DNA of 64,000 nucleotides from Mycobacteroides franklinii (GTDB lineage: Bacteria; Actinomycetota; Actinomycetes; Mycobacteriales; Mycobacteriaceae). Where the stretch lies: the NCBI RefSeq assembly GCF_002013895.1, contig NZ_MAFQ01000001.1, forward strand, positions 1-64,000, written 5' to 3'. Under the pieces are notes generated by a model. That model worked only from the letters and a program-made list of their open reading frames with translations. It searched no databases and was not told the DNA's origin. Positions 30,752 to 39,538 of this stretch are shown here, piece after piece. Each line of letters begins with the position of its first letter. Within the stretch, counting starts at the first letter, position 1. A program made the position numbers and the translations under genes.

Positions 30752-32381
30752 GTCTACGGCCAAACGCACGACTAGGCGGGGCCCGAACGCCGGTGCGCCG
30801 CCGAACAAACAGGACACACCGCCATGGGTCGGTGAGTGGCCGCGACTGACCGGCCGGCAGGAACCCAAGCACGAGCACTCATTCGCTGGTGATGAAACCG
30901 ACGGTGACCGTTGCGCGCGGTTCGGGCATCGCATCACCAAACAGCGGTCACTGCCTTGGCAATGGCGCACGATGCGCCAGATACTTAGTCGCCGCCCAGA
31001 CGGTCTATGGACCCATCCGGACGTGTGCCTTGTCTGCACCAGACAGCAGGGCAAGACGCTGATTCTGGTGTTGCGCATCCTGTTCGGGTTGTTCATCCTC
31101 GGCGAGAACATCGCGTATACGGCGCAGCGCGGTAATACCTCGGATGCGGTGTTCAAACGCGTCAAAGCGATTATCAATTCGCGGCCGTCGCTGAAAAACC
31201 GTGTGGTCTCGATGACCGGCGGAAAACAGGGCTTCGGTGAAATCGTCGTCCGGTCGAAACTCGGCACCGAAGTCACGGTGCAGTTCGGCGTGCGTTCCGG
31301 CGACAAGGGCCGTGGCCTTGACCAGGTCGACCTGGTCATCTTCGATGAGGCGTACAACCTGACACAGGACGAGGTTTCGGCGCTGCAGGGCGCACAGGTC
31401 GCGTCGGCCAACTCCCAAACCATCTACACCTCAACAGCGCCCGTGGAATCCGAGCACCCGAACTGCCACGTGTTCGCAGGCATGCGCCGGCGCGGGCTCA
31501 ACAAAGACACCGATCTGTTGTTCATCGAGTTCGCCGCACCGGATCCGCCCAAGGATGCAGTCGAGCGCAAAGCCGCGCGTGAGGACCGCGAGAACTGGCG
31601 TCTGGCCGAGCCGTCATACGGGGTGATCTCCAAAGAGCGCGATATCGAACGGTTTTACAAGACCGCGATCGAGAGCCGCGAGGCATCGAAAGTCGCCTTG
31701 TGGGAAGCCGACTATCTCGGCTGGGGCGAATGGCCGGCGGACGCCCGGTTCATTGACCCGGTCATCCCAATCAAGGAGGTGTGGGAACCGTTGGCCAACT
31801 ATGCGCCCGAACTCGTAGGGCAGAAGGTACTGGCGGTGTCCCGTACACGTGATCTGGCTCGATGGGCTATCGCGGTGGGGCAGCGCACGATCGAAGGCCG
31901 GGTGCAGATCGAAATCGGCTACTACCAGAAAGCCACGATCGGGCAGGTCGCCGCCTATGTGGTCCGGCTGGTCGACCAGTGGGATCCGGCCGCGATTGTG
32001 ATCGACGATCACGATCCGGCTAAACCGCTGGCGCCGTATCTGAAAAAGCTGGGCATCGACGTCACGTTGACGACGACGGGACAGATCGCGGTGGCGTTCC
32101 AAGGGTTCGTTGACGCCGCAATGTCCGGTGACCTGGGACACACTAACCAGCCGATTCTGACCCAAGGTTTGGAGGTCGCGATGACCCGCGAACTACCTCG
32201 GGGAGACAAGGTTTGGGACGACCGCGAAGGCTCAATTGCGCAGGTCATCGCCGCAACGATGGTGCACTGGGGTGTTCTGGAATTCGCAGAGGAAGACTCG
32301 CCGGCCGCACTGCCCTCGATGGGCTCCGGAAATCCCGAAACAACAAGTAGCCACTTCGACGTGCTGGGAGCCGCATTCTAA
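30708..32381 (+). CDS. terL: Terminase large subunit
   Basis: 557 residues from the GTG at 30708, inside the end of terS. ATPase domain: Walker A-type TRQQGKT (about 110-116), Walker B LVIFDEAY (about 208-215), and the coupling motif STAP. The C-terminal nuclease domain follows with AIVIDDHDPA and other Asp. Powers DNA translocation into the prohead and cuts the concatemer. Upstream codons in frame exist, but overlap far into terS. Complete and typical. Confidence 0.94.
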   Translation: MAVAARKTTTSTTSRSTAKRTTRRGPNAGAPPNKQDTPPWVGEWPRLTGRQEPKHEHSFAGDETDGDRCARFGHRITKQRSLPWQWRTMRQILSRRPDGLWTHPDVCLVCTRQQGKTLILVLRILFGLFILGENIAYTAQRGNTSDAVFKRVKAIINSRPSLKNRVVSMTGGKQGFGEIVVRSKLGTEVTVQFGVRSGDKGRGLDQVDLVIFDEAYNLTQDEVSALQGAQVASANSQTIYTSTAPVESEHPNCHVFAGMRRRGLNKDTDLLFIEFAAPDPPKDAVERKAAREDRENWRLAEPSYGVISKERDIERFYKTAIESREASKVALWEADYLGWGEWPADARFIDPVIPIKEVWEPLANYAPELVGQKVLAVSRTRDLARWAIAVGQRTIEGRVQIEIGYYQKATIGQVAAYVVRLVDQWDPAAIVIDDHDPAKPLAPYLKKLGIDVTLTTTGQIAVAFQGFVDAAMSGDLGHTNQPILTQGLEVAMTRELPRGDKVWDDREGSIAQVIAATMVHWGVLEFAEEDSPAALPSMGSGNPETTSSHFDVLGAAF

Positions 32382-32431
32382 ATCCGCAGGTGCGGCGTTG
32401 TGTCGCAGCATGTTCGGATTGAGGGAGGCCG

Positions 32432-33808
32432 GTGACCAAGCGGGTCAAGACGGCTATGCCGGTCGGCGAATCGGGCTACGTGACCCCGTTCGTCGACGGC
32501 TGGGTCAACTGGGATCCGTACGAAAAGGTTCCAGACCTGCAGCACCCGGCGTCCGTTGGTGTCTTCCTGGAGATGGACAACAACGACTCGCGTGTGTCGT
32601 CGCTGCTGGAGGCCATCAGCTTGCCGATCGTCGAAACTGGTTGGCGTATCGACCCCAATGGCGCGGAGGCCGAGGTCGTGCAGTTCGTTTCGCGGAACCT
32701 GAATCTTCCGGTCGTCGGGTTCGATGAGGTTGACGACCCTGGCCGTTCGCGCGGCCGATTTTCGTGGGTCGATCATCTGCGCGAGGTTGCCTCCCCGACT
32801 GCGCAGTTCGGGCACTCCGTATTTGAGCAGGTGTATCGGCGTGAAGCCGACGGCCGGTTCGTGCTGCGCAAGCTGGGGCCGCGCCCGCAGTGGACGATTC
32901 AGAAGTTCAACGTCGCGATGGATGGCGGGTTGGATTCGATCACGCAGCTTGCCCCTGCCTCGTCGGGCCGCGTCATGTATGGGCCTACACCGCTTGATAT
33001 TCCGATCAATCGGCTTGTGGTGTACACGCGCAACAAGCGGCCGGGCTATTGGCAGGGTCGTTCGATTCTGCGCTCGAGCTACAAGCATTGGCTGCTGAAA
33101 AACGAGCTGTTGCGCATCGAGGTCGTGGCGGCACGCCGCAACGGTATGGGTGTGCCGGTCGGTACCGCCTCGAAGCCGAACGACGACGCCGAGGTCAAGG
33201 CGATGCAGAAGGTTGCCTCGGAGTTCCAGGGCGGAATGGGATCCGGTGTCGGTCTGGCGCAGGGACAGTCGCTGGCGCTGCTGGGTGTACAGGGCAATCT
33301 GCCCGACATCCGGGCAGCAATCGTCTACCACGACAAGGCCATCGCGCTCGCCGGCCTGGCGCAATACATGAACCTCGATACCGGAGGAAGCTACGCGCTC
33401 GCCGCGGTGCAGGAACGACCGTTCGTGCAGGCAGAAAATGCAGCCGCCAAGTCGTATCGCGACATCGGGCAGGCGCACATCATCGAGGACCTGGTCGACA
33501 TCAACTTCGGTGTCGACGCCCGCACCCCACGGCTGGTGTTCGACAAGATCGGATCACAGCAGGACGCGACCGCCGCGGCGCTCAAGATGTTCGTCGAGGC
33601 CGGGCTACTGGCGCCGGATCTGCGGATCGAACGCGCATTGCGCCAATCGCTGGACCTGCCGGCCAAACCTGATGCAAGCGACCCGGACGCGGCGCCCCCG
33701 AAAGAACCTGACGCACCGGTGGCCCCGGCGCCGGAAGGGACCGACCCCACCCCGAGCGCAGAGCACATGGCACAGGCGCTCGCGTTCGAGAAAGGGAGGT
33801 TGTTCTGA
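32432..33808 (+). CDS. Portal protein (DUF935/Mu gp29-like)
   Basis: 458 residues from a GTG. The protein forms the dodecameric ring at the packaging vertex. LLEAISLPIVETGWRIDPNG, FGHSVFEQVYRREADG, IPINRLVVYTRNKRPGYWQGRSILRSSYKHWLLKN and the tunnel-loop region LAGLAQYMNLDTGGSYALAAVQ match the Mu gp29-like/DUF935 portal family. A Pro/Asp-rich tail ends in EKGRLF. It overlaps the protease start by one base. Confidence 0.9.
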   Translation: MTKRVKTAMPVGESGYVTPFVDGWVNWDPYEKVPDLQHPASVGVFLEMDNNDSRVSSLLEAISLPIVETGWRIDPNGAEAEVVQFVSRNLNLPVVGFDEVDDPGRSRGRFSWVDHLREVASPTAQFGHSVFEQVYRREADGRFVLRKLGPRPQWTIQKFNVAMDGGLDSITQLAPASSGRVMYGPTPLDIPINRLVVYTRNKRPGYWQGRSILRSSYKHWLLKNELLRIEVVAARRNGMGVPVGTASKPNDDAEVKAMQKVASEFQGGMGSGVGLAQGQSLALLGVQGNLPDIRAAIVYHDKAIALAGLAQYMNLDTGGSYALAAVQERPFVQAENAAAKSYRDIGQAHIIEDLVDINFGVDARTPRLVFDKIGSQQDATAAALKMFVEAGLLAPDLRIERALRQSLDLPAKPDASDPDAAPPKEPDAPVAPAPEGTDPTPSAEHMAQALAFEKGRLF

Positions 33809-35064
33809 TGGCTCGTGAAAACCGCGAGTGGTACAAGTTCACCGTCGCGAAAGCCACGTCGGCAGAGGACAAGCCGACGGCCACGCTGCACATCTACGAC
33901 GAAATCGACTCATGGTTCGGTGTCAACGCCGAACAGTTGGTGCTTGACATTGCTGCCCTGGACTCTGAAACGGAACTGACCGTGCGGGTCAACTCGCCGG
34001 GGGGCAACGCGTTCGACGGCATCGCTATCGCGAACGCCATCATGCGCCACCCCGGTAAGACCGTCACCCGTGTCGATGGGCTTGCCGCGTCGGCTGCCAG
34101 TGTGATCGCGGTTGCCGCCGATGAGGTGGTCGTGTCCAAATATGGGCAGGCCATGATTCATGACGCACGCATGCTGTGGTCGGGGACAGCTGCGGACATG
34201 CGCAGCGCCGCTGACCATCTGGAGAAGTTGTCGGCCAGTTACGCCAACATCTACGCCGATCGCGCCGGGGGGACCGTCGAGGACTGGGCGCAGGCGATGG
34301 CAGATGAAACCTGGTACACCGCCGAAGAAATGGTCGCCGCTGGACTGGCGTCTCGCATCGACGATTCGGGGGCGCGCGCCGATACCGAGAAGGCAGTCGC
34401 GTCGGCGCTGGCCAGTTCGTCCTACAAGTTCAAGTACTCCGGCCGTCCGGCCGCACCCGCGCCGTTGGCGCGGGCCGACAACGCCGCGGCATCCGCTTCG
34501 GCGAATATCTCGAAGGAGGGCCCCGTGCCTGACATCAAGGAGGACGTCGCCAAGCGGCTCGGTCTTGGACCGGACGCCACCGACGAAGAAGTGCTCGCCG
34601 AGCTGGAGAAGTTGACCAGCACCGAGCAGGAGAACACCGGCGACGACACCACCGCCGAGGGCGGCAGCGTCACCGAGGGTGGTGGTGAATCCGGTGTCGA
34701 CGGTAAGGAATTGGCTGCGGCAGCGGCCAAGGCCGGTTTGGTGCTGATGGATCCGGCGCGGGTGTCCAAGCTGGAATCTGATGCTGCCGCGGGCGCGGTG
34801 GCACGTGCAACGCAGATCGCCGAGGCCCACGCCAAGGTCGTCGACGCGGCGGTCGCCAAGGGCAAGATCACACCGCCGCGCCGCGATCATTTCCTGACGC
34901 TGATGAAGGCGGACCCGGAAGGCACTACGGCGCTGCTGGATTCGATTCCAGCCGAGACCGCGGTGCCGTTGACCGAATTCGGCCACGGCACCGAAGCGCA
35001 GGCATCGGCCAGCGCGGAAGACGAGATCCGCAACGACCCTCGATTCAAGAATTGGAGCATCTGA
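33808..35064 (+). CDS. Head maturation protease (ClpP-like) fused to scaffold region
   Basis: 418 residues. The N-terminal 200 residues are a ClpP-type serine protease: VNSPGGNAFDGIAIANAI, GLAASAASVIAVAADEV with Ser95 and QAMIHDARM with His118. A linker then leads to a helical, acidic scaffold-type region (about 240-418) ending in NDPRFKNWSI. The protease cleaves scaffold and capsid delta-domains in the prohead. A perfect internal ribosome site before an in-frame GTG at 34525 suggests that the scaffold is also made alone. Confidence 0.92.
   Translation: MARENREWYKFTVAKATSAEDKPTATLHIYDEIDSWFGVNAEQLVLDIAALDSETELTVRVNSPGGNAFDGIAIANAIMRHPGKTVTRVDGLAASAASVIAVAADEVVVSKYGQAMIHDARMLWSGTAADMRSAADHLEKLSASYANIYADRAGGTVEDWAQAMADETWYTAEEMVAAGLASRIDDSGARADTEKAVASALASSSYKFKYSGRPAAPAPLARADNAAASASANISKEGPVPDIKEDVAKRLGLGPDATDEEVLAELEKLTSTEQENTGDDTTAEGGSVTEGGGESGVDGKELAAAAAKAGLVLMDPARVSKLESDAAAGAVARATQIAEAHAKVVDAAVAKGKITPPRRDHFLTLMKADPEGTTALLDSIPAETAVPLTEFGHGTEAQASASAEDEIRNDPRFKNWSI
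34525..35064 (+). CDS. Nested scaffold protein (internal start)
   Basis: AAGGAGGG at 34513-34520 is placed four bases before GTG at 34525, in frame with the protease gene. The product would be 179 residues, starting VPDIKEDVAKRLGLGPDATD, mostly acidic and helical with coiled-coil segments (RATQIAEAHAKVVDAAVAKG), as expected of a scaffold. This is the same design as lambda C/Nu3. Inferred from sequence; no other start signal of this quality lies inside the gene. Confidence 0.7.
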   Translation: MPDIKEDVAKRLGLGPDATDEEVLAELEKLTSTEQENTGDDTTAEGGSVTEGGGESGVDGKELAAAAAKAGLVLMDPARVSKLESDAAAGAVARATQIAEAHAKVVDAAVAKGKITPPRRDHFLTLMKADPEGTTALLDSIPAETAVPLTEFGHGTEAQASASAEDEIRNDPRFKNWSI

Positions 35065-35065
35065 C

Positions 35066-35518
35066 ATGCCCGGAATTTCTCAGGTCACCAAGACGGGACC
35101 GCGGACATACACCCCGAAGGCTGGCGTTTCGATCAAGGGCGGTCAGCTCGTCGAAGGCGTCACCGGCAGCCGTATCCAGCCCGCCGCGGCGGGGTCGTTC
35201 AAGGTTGTCGGCGTCGCATTGACGGACGCGATTGCGCCCGAAGATCTGGTGCTGGCACCGACTACAGGCGGCGACGGTCGTCCTGTGCTGAACACGGCGG
35301 TATTGCCGACCAAGGTGGCGTGCGCATACGGCGGGGTTGAAGTACCCGTCACCTACGCGGCCGACGCGGCGTTCGGTGAGCTGCTGATCGCCGCTGCCAA
35401 CGGCACCGTCACACCTGCGGGCGCAACCCCCGATGCGCGCACCATCGTTGGCCGCTGCACCGAACCGGGCGGCGTCGTCGTAGCAACCAAGGCCGTCGGC
35501 CTCTTCCGGACCGTCTGA
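35066..35518 (+). CDS. Capsid decoration-type protein (DUF2190-like)
   Basis: 150 residues. PRTYTPKAGVSIKGGQLVEGVTG, VVGVALTDAIAPEDLV, VPVTYAADAAFGELLIAAANGTVTPAGA and IVGRCTEPGGVV follow the beta-barrel pattern of small head decoration proteins (gpD or DUF2190 kind) that sit between protease and major capsid genes. It would stabilise the expanded capsid. Confidence 0.8.
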   Translation: MPGISQVTKTGPRTYTPKAGVSIKGGQLVEGVTGSRIQPAAAGSFKVVGVALTDAIAPEDLVLAPTTGGDGRPVLNTAVLPTKVACAYGGVEVPVTYAADAAFGELLIAAANGTVTPAGATPDARTIVGRCTEPGGVVVATKAVGLFRTV

Positions 35519-35549
35519 GCCGGACTGAAATAGCAAGGGAGACAGAATA

Positions 35550-36494
35550 ATGCCTACAACCCCTATCGTCAGCATCAGCGACGGTCCACGGCTCACAGTG
35601 TCGGAAATGGTCGGCAACCCGCTGTTCATTCCGACGAAAATCAAGGAACTGCTGACCAACGTTTTCATCACGCAAACTTTGTTCCGTAACGGTGGCGCCA
35701 ACAAGAACGGCATCGTCGGCTACCGGTCGGGTGACCCGATCTTCCTGGACGGGGACCCCGAAGACGTCGCCGAGTTCGGCGAGATCCCGGTCGCGGCCGG
35801 CCGCAAGGGCACCGCACTATTCGCAGTGGCCGGCAAGAAGGGCCTCGGCGTCCGGGTGTCGCGCGAAATGCGGGATGAGGACAATGTCGGCGCAGTCAAC
35901 GACCAGATCACGCAGTTGGTCAACACGTTCAAGCGCTCCGACGACCGGGTGTTCCGTGCGCTGACTCAGTCCAGTGCTGTACCCACGATGGCTGTTCCAG
36001 CAGCGTGGGATACCGCCAATGGCAATCCCCGCGGCGACATCGCGCGTGCCGTCGAGAAAGTAATCAATGCGGCCCCGTCGATCGCCGAAGGTGGCAGCGC
36101 CGAGGAATGGTTCGGATTCAGCCCCGACACGATGGTGATGAACCCTGGCCTGCTGCCGATCCTGATGGACAACGACAAGTTCAACAAGGTCTATCAGGGC
36201 AACGTCGCCAACGAGCACATTGCCTACACCGGCAAGCTGCCGGGCAAGGTGTTCGACTTGGACATCCTCGGGGCCCGCGGCTACCCGACGGATCGGATCT
36301 GGATCGGTCAGAGGGGCGTGACCGGGTTCTACTCGGATACCCGGCCGTTCGAAGTCACCGGTCTGTATCCGGAGGGCAACGGCCCCAACGGCGGACCGAC
36401 GGAGTCCTTCCGCTGCGACGCCACCCGGAAGACCGCGTACGCGCTGGATCAGCCGAAGGCCGGTATCTGGCTCACCGGGTTGGTGACCCCGTGA
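35550..36494 (+). CDS. Major capsid protein (HK97 fold)
   Basis: 314 residues, after AAGGGAGACAG. PRLTVSEMVGNPLFIPTKIKELL, then VRVSREMRDEDNVGAVNDQITQLVNTFKRSDDRVFRALTQ (spine-helix-like) and MVMNPGLLPILMDNDKFN ... WIGQRGVTGFYSDTRPFEVTG in the P and A domains. Order and size fit the HK97-fold capsid subunit. No long N-terminal delta domain is present, which agrees with a separate scaffold. Confidence 0.9.
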   Translation: MPTTPIVSISDGPRLTVSEMVGNPLFIPTKIKELLTNVFITQTLFRNGGANKNGIVGYRSGDPIFLDGDPEDVAEFGEIPVAAGRKGTALFAVAGKKGLGVRVSREMRDEDNVGAVNDQITQLVNTFKRSDDRVFRALTQSSAVPTMAVPAAWDTANGNPRGDIARAVEKVINAAPSIAEGGSAEEWFGFSPDTMVMNPGLLPILMDNDKFNKVYQGNVANEHIAYTGKLPGKVFDLDILGARGYPTDRIWIGQRGVTGFYSDTRPFEVTGLYPEGNGPNGGPTESFRCDATRKTAYALDQPKAGIWLTGLVTP

Positions 36495-36913
36495 CAGCCG
36501 AATATGTTCTGACAGCGGATTTCCTACGCCGGCTGGACGACAAAGGAGTGTGGCGCGAGCTTAAGCGCGGCGCCATCCTCTCTGAACTCGATGACGACGA
36601 CGTCCGCCGCCTCACCGCGGCGGGCGCCATCGTCGACCGCGAGTCGTACGAACGGGCCCAGGCCGAAGCCGAGGCCGCAGCGGAAGCGGCAGCCGAAGCG
36701 CTGGGCGCCGATGACGGCGGTGACGAGCACGTCGTCGACGATTCGACCGGCACCGGACTTGACGGGGTGGTGTTGACGCCAGGCGATGGCATCGAGCGGC
36801 CCAAGTCGGCGCACTCCACCGACGTGTGGCGGCAGTACGCCGTCGCACGCGGTATCCCCGCCGAGCAGGCCGCGAAGATGAGCAAGACCCAAATCAAGTC
36901 CGCGACAAGGTAA
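36491..36913 (+). CDS. Head protein with Ala/Glu-rich helix
   Basis: 140 residues from the GTG at 36491 overlapping the capsid stop. YVLTADFLRRLDDKGVWRELKRGAIL, an Ala/Glu helix of about 25 residues, an acidic linker and a C-terminal SAP/Rho-N-like helix pair (STDVWRQYAVARGIPAEQAAKMSKTQIKSATR). Such proteins follow the capsid gene in many actinophages and are head-associated; exact role unknown. Confidence 0.72.
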   Translation: MTAEYVLTADFLRRLDDKGVWRELKRGAILSELDDDDVRRLTAAGAIVDRESYERAQAEAEAAAEAAAEALGADDGGDEHVVDDSTGTGLDGVVLTPGDGIERPKSAHSTDVWRQYAVARGIPAEQAAKMSKTQIKSATR

Positions 36914-36919
36914 CTTGCC

Positions 36920-37315
36920 GTGGCCGATGTAACACCGTTCCTGACCGTCGCCGAATTCGAGGGCATGTTCCGCCCTCTATCAGCGACGGAACGGGCGCTT
37001 GCCGAGATATTGGTTCGGGCAGCCGCCGCGTGGATCCGTGATCCGTCGCGGCTGCCCGACCTTCCGGCGACCGATGAGCGCGGCAAGCTCGTCACCTACG
37101 ACGTCGTCAAAGCCATGTTCGGGCCCGAGGGCGTCACCGATTCGCGGGTGCTCGAGCTGACCCGCACCACCGATGACCGCACCACCACGGTCAAGATGGC
37201 GCAAGCCGCGCAGATGATGGACTTCACCGAGCGTCACCTACAGATGCTTGGCCTATCACTCACCGCGGCGCCACAAGCCCAATTCACCGGATACGCGCAG
37301 GCCGAGCCATGGTGA
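36920..37315 (+). CDS. Head-tail connector (adaptor)
   Basis: 131 residues from a GTG. TPFLTVAEFEGMFRPLSATERALAEILVRAAAAWIRDPS is the classic start of HK97 gp6/SPP1 gp15-like adaptors, all helical, and AAQMMDFTERHLQMLGL continues it. It docks onto the portal. Position after the capsid cluster agrees. Confidence 0.85.
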   Translation: MADVTPFLTVAEFEGMFRPLSATERALAEILVRAAAAWIRDPSRLPDLPATDERGKLVTYDVVKAMFGPEGVTDSRVLELTRTTDDRTTTVKMAQAAQMMDFTERHLQMLGLSLTAAPQAQFTGYAQAEPW

Positions 37316-37995
37316 GCATGTTCGATCTCGGCCCCGACACCGTCACACTGGTCAAGCGTGACCCGGTAATCGACGCGGGCGCACCGGTGGTCGACGCGTG
37401 GGGCCGGCCGACCTACACCGAGCGCCGTATCTCGAAGGCACTGTGCAGCTGGGCTGAACACCCGGCGTTCGAAGACATCGCCGGCACGCAGGTCGCGGTC
37501 GTCAACGCGGTCGGTCACCTGGTCGTGGACGCCGACACCGAAACGCTCACTGCTCGTGACGCCGTCGAATTCCGGGACCGGCTGTTCGAAATGCAGGGGC
37601 CCGGCGTGCGCCGCGACGACCTCGATGGCCAGCCCGATCACGTTCGCGCCGAGGCCAGATTCTGCGAAGACGTCAGCCTCGGCGAGCAGGTCACCATCAT
37701 CGCGGCCGGCCGACGCACCGACCGCGGCGGCGTGGAGCCCGATGGCACCCCTGTCACGGTGATCGCGCGCGCAGTCGTAGTCGGTAACCAGCGCCAACGG
37801 TTCGGCGCTACCGGCGAAGTTATCGCCGCCGCATTCACCGTCGTACTGGACCTGGACACCGAGATACGGGACAACGACTGGCTGATCGTTCGCGGCCGCG
37901 AGTGCCGCGCAATGGTCGGTGTGCAGCTGTCCCAGTGGTCCGACCGCAATCAGCTTGTGGTTCTGGCCCAGTCCGCGAAGGGCGGTATCGGCTGA
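37309..37995 (+). CDS. Head-tail stopper-type protein
   Basis: 228 residues. Beta-rich with DLGPDTVTLVKRDPVIDAGAPVVDAWGRPTYTERRI and a C-terminal TVVLDLDTEIRDNDWLIVRGREC, typical for head closure (stopper) proteins of the SPP1 gp16 kind, although longer than usual. Overlaps the adaptor by 7 bp. Confidence 0.75.
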   Translation: MVSMFDLGPDTVTLVKRDPVIDAGAPVVDAWGRPTYTERRISKALCSWAEHPAFEDIAGTQVAVVNAVGHLVVDADTETLTARDAVEFRDRLFEMQGPGVRRDDLDGQPDHVRAEARFCEDVSLGEQVTIIAAGRRTDRGGVEPDGTPVTVIARAVVVGNQRQRFGATGEVIAAAFTVVLDLDTEIRDNDWLIVRGRECRAMVGVQLSQWSDRNQLVVLAQSAKGGIG

Positions 37996-38237
37996 TGGCG
38001 CCCCAGGGCAAATTCCGGTTGAACCGCAAAACGATCGCCTATATCGCGAAGAACGATCAGGGCTTGGGCAAGGCGCTGGATGCGGTTGCCGACCCGGCAG
38101 CCGAGAAGGCCGGCGCCACAGTCGATGAGTACGTCACCGACCGGCAGGTCCGCGGTATCTACGGCAAGAAGGAAGACCAGGCCAAACGTGGGGCTGTGTC
38201 GAAGGCGTTCGGGCGCTTGGGGTTGAGGCTGCGATGA
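37995..38237 (+). CDS. Tail-completion-type small protein
   Basis: 80 residues. RLNRKTIAYIAKNDQGLGKALDAVADPAAEKAGATVDEYVTDRQV is a helical start like HK97 gp10-type neck proteins, but short and ending basic (KAFGRLGLRLR). Its place between stopper and tail terminator fits a neck protein. Coupled at both ends. Confidence 0.7.
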   Translation: MAPQGKFRLNRKTIAYIAKNDQGLGKALDAVADPAAEKAGATVDEYVTDRQVRGIYGKKEDQAKRGAVSKAFGRLGLRLR

Positions 38238-38656
38238 GAGAGCACGCAGACATCCGCAACCCCATCGCGGACGCCCTGGAATCGTTTCTCGCGCTGCCGC
38301 CGAACGTCGGTCTCTTCGGCAGCGCCTGCCGGGTATCGGTGGAGGACGTGCCCCAGGACTGGAGCCTGCGGACCGGCCCGCCCCTGGTCACCGTGTACGA
38401 CGACGGTGGCCCCGAACAGTGGCCCATCAAACGCGACCCGACGATCCGGATCACTGTGCGAGCCCGCGGCTCCGATCTGGCAGACCGTGTCGCGCGCCGG
38501 CTGCACGGCTACCTGCACGAGAACCGCCCGCCAGGGGTCGCGCACATCTTCCGCACCGGCGGAAGCGTGTTCGTCACCGCCCGGGACACCGACACCGGCG
38601 CCGACATGGCGTCGTTCACCGTCACAGCGGCGGTGCGAACCATCGAAACCGTCTGA
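38234..38656 (+). CDS. Tail terminator
   Basis: 140 residues. IRNPIADALESFLALPPNVGLFG, PLVTVYDDGGPEQWPIKRDPTIRITVRARGSDLADRVARRLHGYL and TDTGADMASFTVTAAVRTIET show the lambda gpU/minor-tail completion alpha-beta pattern. It caps the tail tube and joins it to the head. Directly precedes the tube gene. Confidence 0.8.
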   Translation: MREHADIRNPIADALESFLALPPNVGLFGSACRVSVEDVPQDWSLRTGPPLVTVYDDGGPEQWPIKRDPTIRITVRARGSDLADRVARRLHGYLHENRPPGVAHIFRTGGSVFVTARDTDTGADMASFTVTAAVRTIETV

Positions 38657-38676
38657 GAGATAAGGAGACAGCACCA

Positions 38677-39216
38677 ATGGCTGGCAATCCCGACAATGTG
38701 AAGCTATATACAGAGGCCGACGTACTGCTGTGGATGGGTGCGGCGCCGCCGGCAACCGCCGACCTGCCCGCGTCCATCACGGACCCGTTCGTGACGACCA
38801 CCGGTAAGTGGGCGTTCTTCGGCCTGCTGGTCGGTGACGCGGGTATCGACACTCAGCGCGAGTGGGACGAGAAGGACATCCCGGCATGGGGTTACGGCAC
38901 GATCATCGTCGCGTCGAAGGATTTCAAGCTCACCCGCAAGGTGTCCGCGCTGGAGGACAACCCCGTGATGCAGCGGATTCTGTGGAACGGTTCGACCGAG
39001 ACGGACATCGTTGTCCCGAACCCGCTCTACGAGTATGTGGCATTCGAGAAGCGCACCGCCAGCGGTGAAATCCGCCGCGAGATTTCCAAGCGGCCGGCGC
39101 GGTTCTGGACGCCGAACATCAAGGATGCAGAAGGCGACGCGACTCCTCGCGAGGTCGAATGCCGTATCTTCCCGGACTCTGCCCGCAAGTTGTTCGCCGT
39201 GCAGCAGAGCGCATAG
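38677..39216 (+). CDS. Major tail tube protein
   Basis: 179 residues from the ATG at 38677, with AAGGAGACAGCACC ahead; the longer frame in this phase is non-coding. NPDNVKLYTEADVLLWMGAAPPATADLP, KWAFFGLLVGDAGIDTQREWDEKDIPAWGYGTIIVASKDFKLTRKVSALEDNPVMQRI is the standard actinophage tube subunit. Abundant virion protein expected. Confidence 0.9.
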   Translation: MAGNPDNVKLYTEADVLLWMGAAPPATADLPASITDPFVTTTGKWAFFGLLVGDAGIDTQREWDEKDIPAWGYGTIIVASKDFKLTRKVSALEDNPVMQRILWNGSTETDIVVPNPLYEYVAFEKRTASGEIRREISKRPARFWTPNIKDAEGDATPREVECRIFPDSARKLFAVQQSA

Positions 39217-39232
39217 CGGAAGGGGCGACATC

Positions 39233-39538
39233 GTGAAGACAATTCGTCTGCTGATCGACAAGCCGGAGTTCCGCAAAGGGTCGGTGCTCGACGTCGATGA
39301 CGTCTCGGCGGCGGCACTGATCGGGAAGGAGGAGGCGGTGCTGTACGACCCGGCCGAAGACCCCGAAGACCCCGAAGACGCCGAGGACGCGCCGCCGAAA
39401 GCCAAGCGCGCGCGCCGCAGTCGCGGCACATCGCAGTCGGTGAACGTGGCCGAAGCCGACATGCCGAACACGGAAGGCACCGAACCGGATGCGCCCGGTG
39501 GCGACGTCGATGGCGAAGGTGGCGGCGAAAACGTCTGA
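39233..39538 (+). CDS. Small acidic tail-region protein
   Basis: 101 residues from a GTG. A short beta start (KTIRLLIDKPEFRKGSVLDVDDVSAAALIGKEEAVLYD) then a disordered region with four EDPEDP-like repeats, a basic KAKRARRSRG patch and an acidic Gly-rich end. Located between tube and chaperone genes, where small tail proteins occur. Overlaps the chaperone gene by 29 bp. Confidence 0.65.
   Translation: MKTIRLLIDKPEFRKGSVLDVDDVSAAALIGKEEAVLYDPAEDPEDPEDAEDAPPKAKRARRSRGTSQSVNVAEADMPNTEGTEPDAPGGDVDGEGGGENV

Noticed and set aside
33910-35067. Long reverse frame of 385 codons over the capsid protease gene
   Set aside because: It is Arg/His/Gly-rich shadow sequence opposite a gene with complete ClpP motifs, and it has no plausible start signal.
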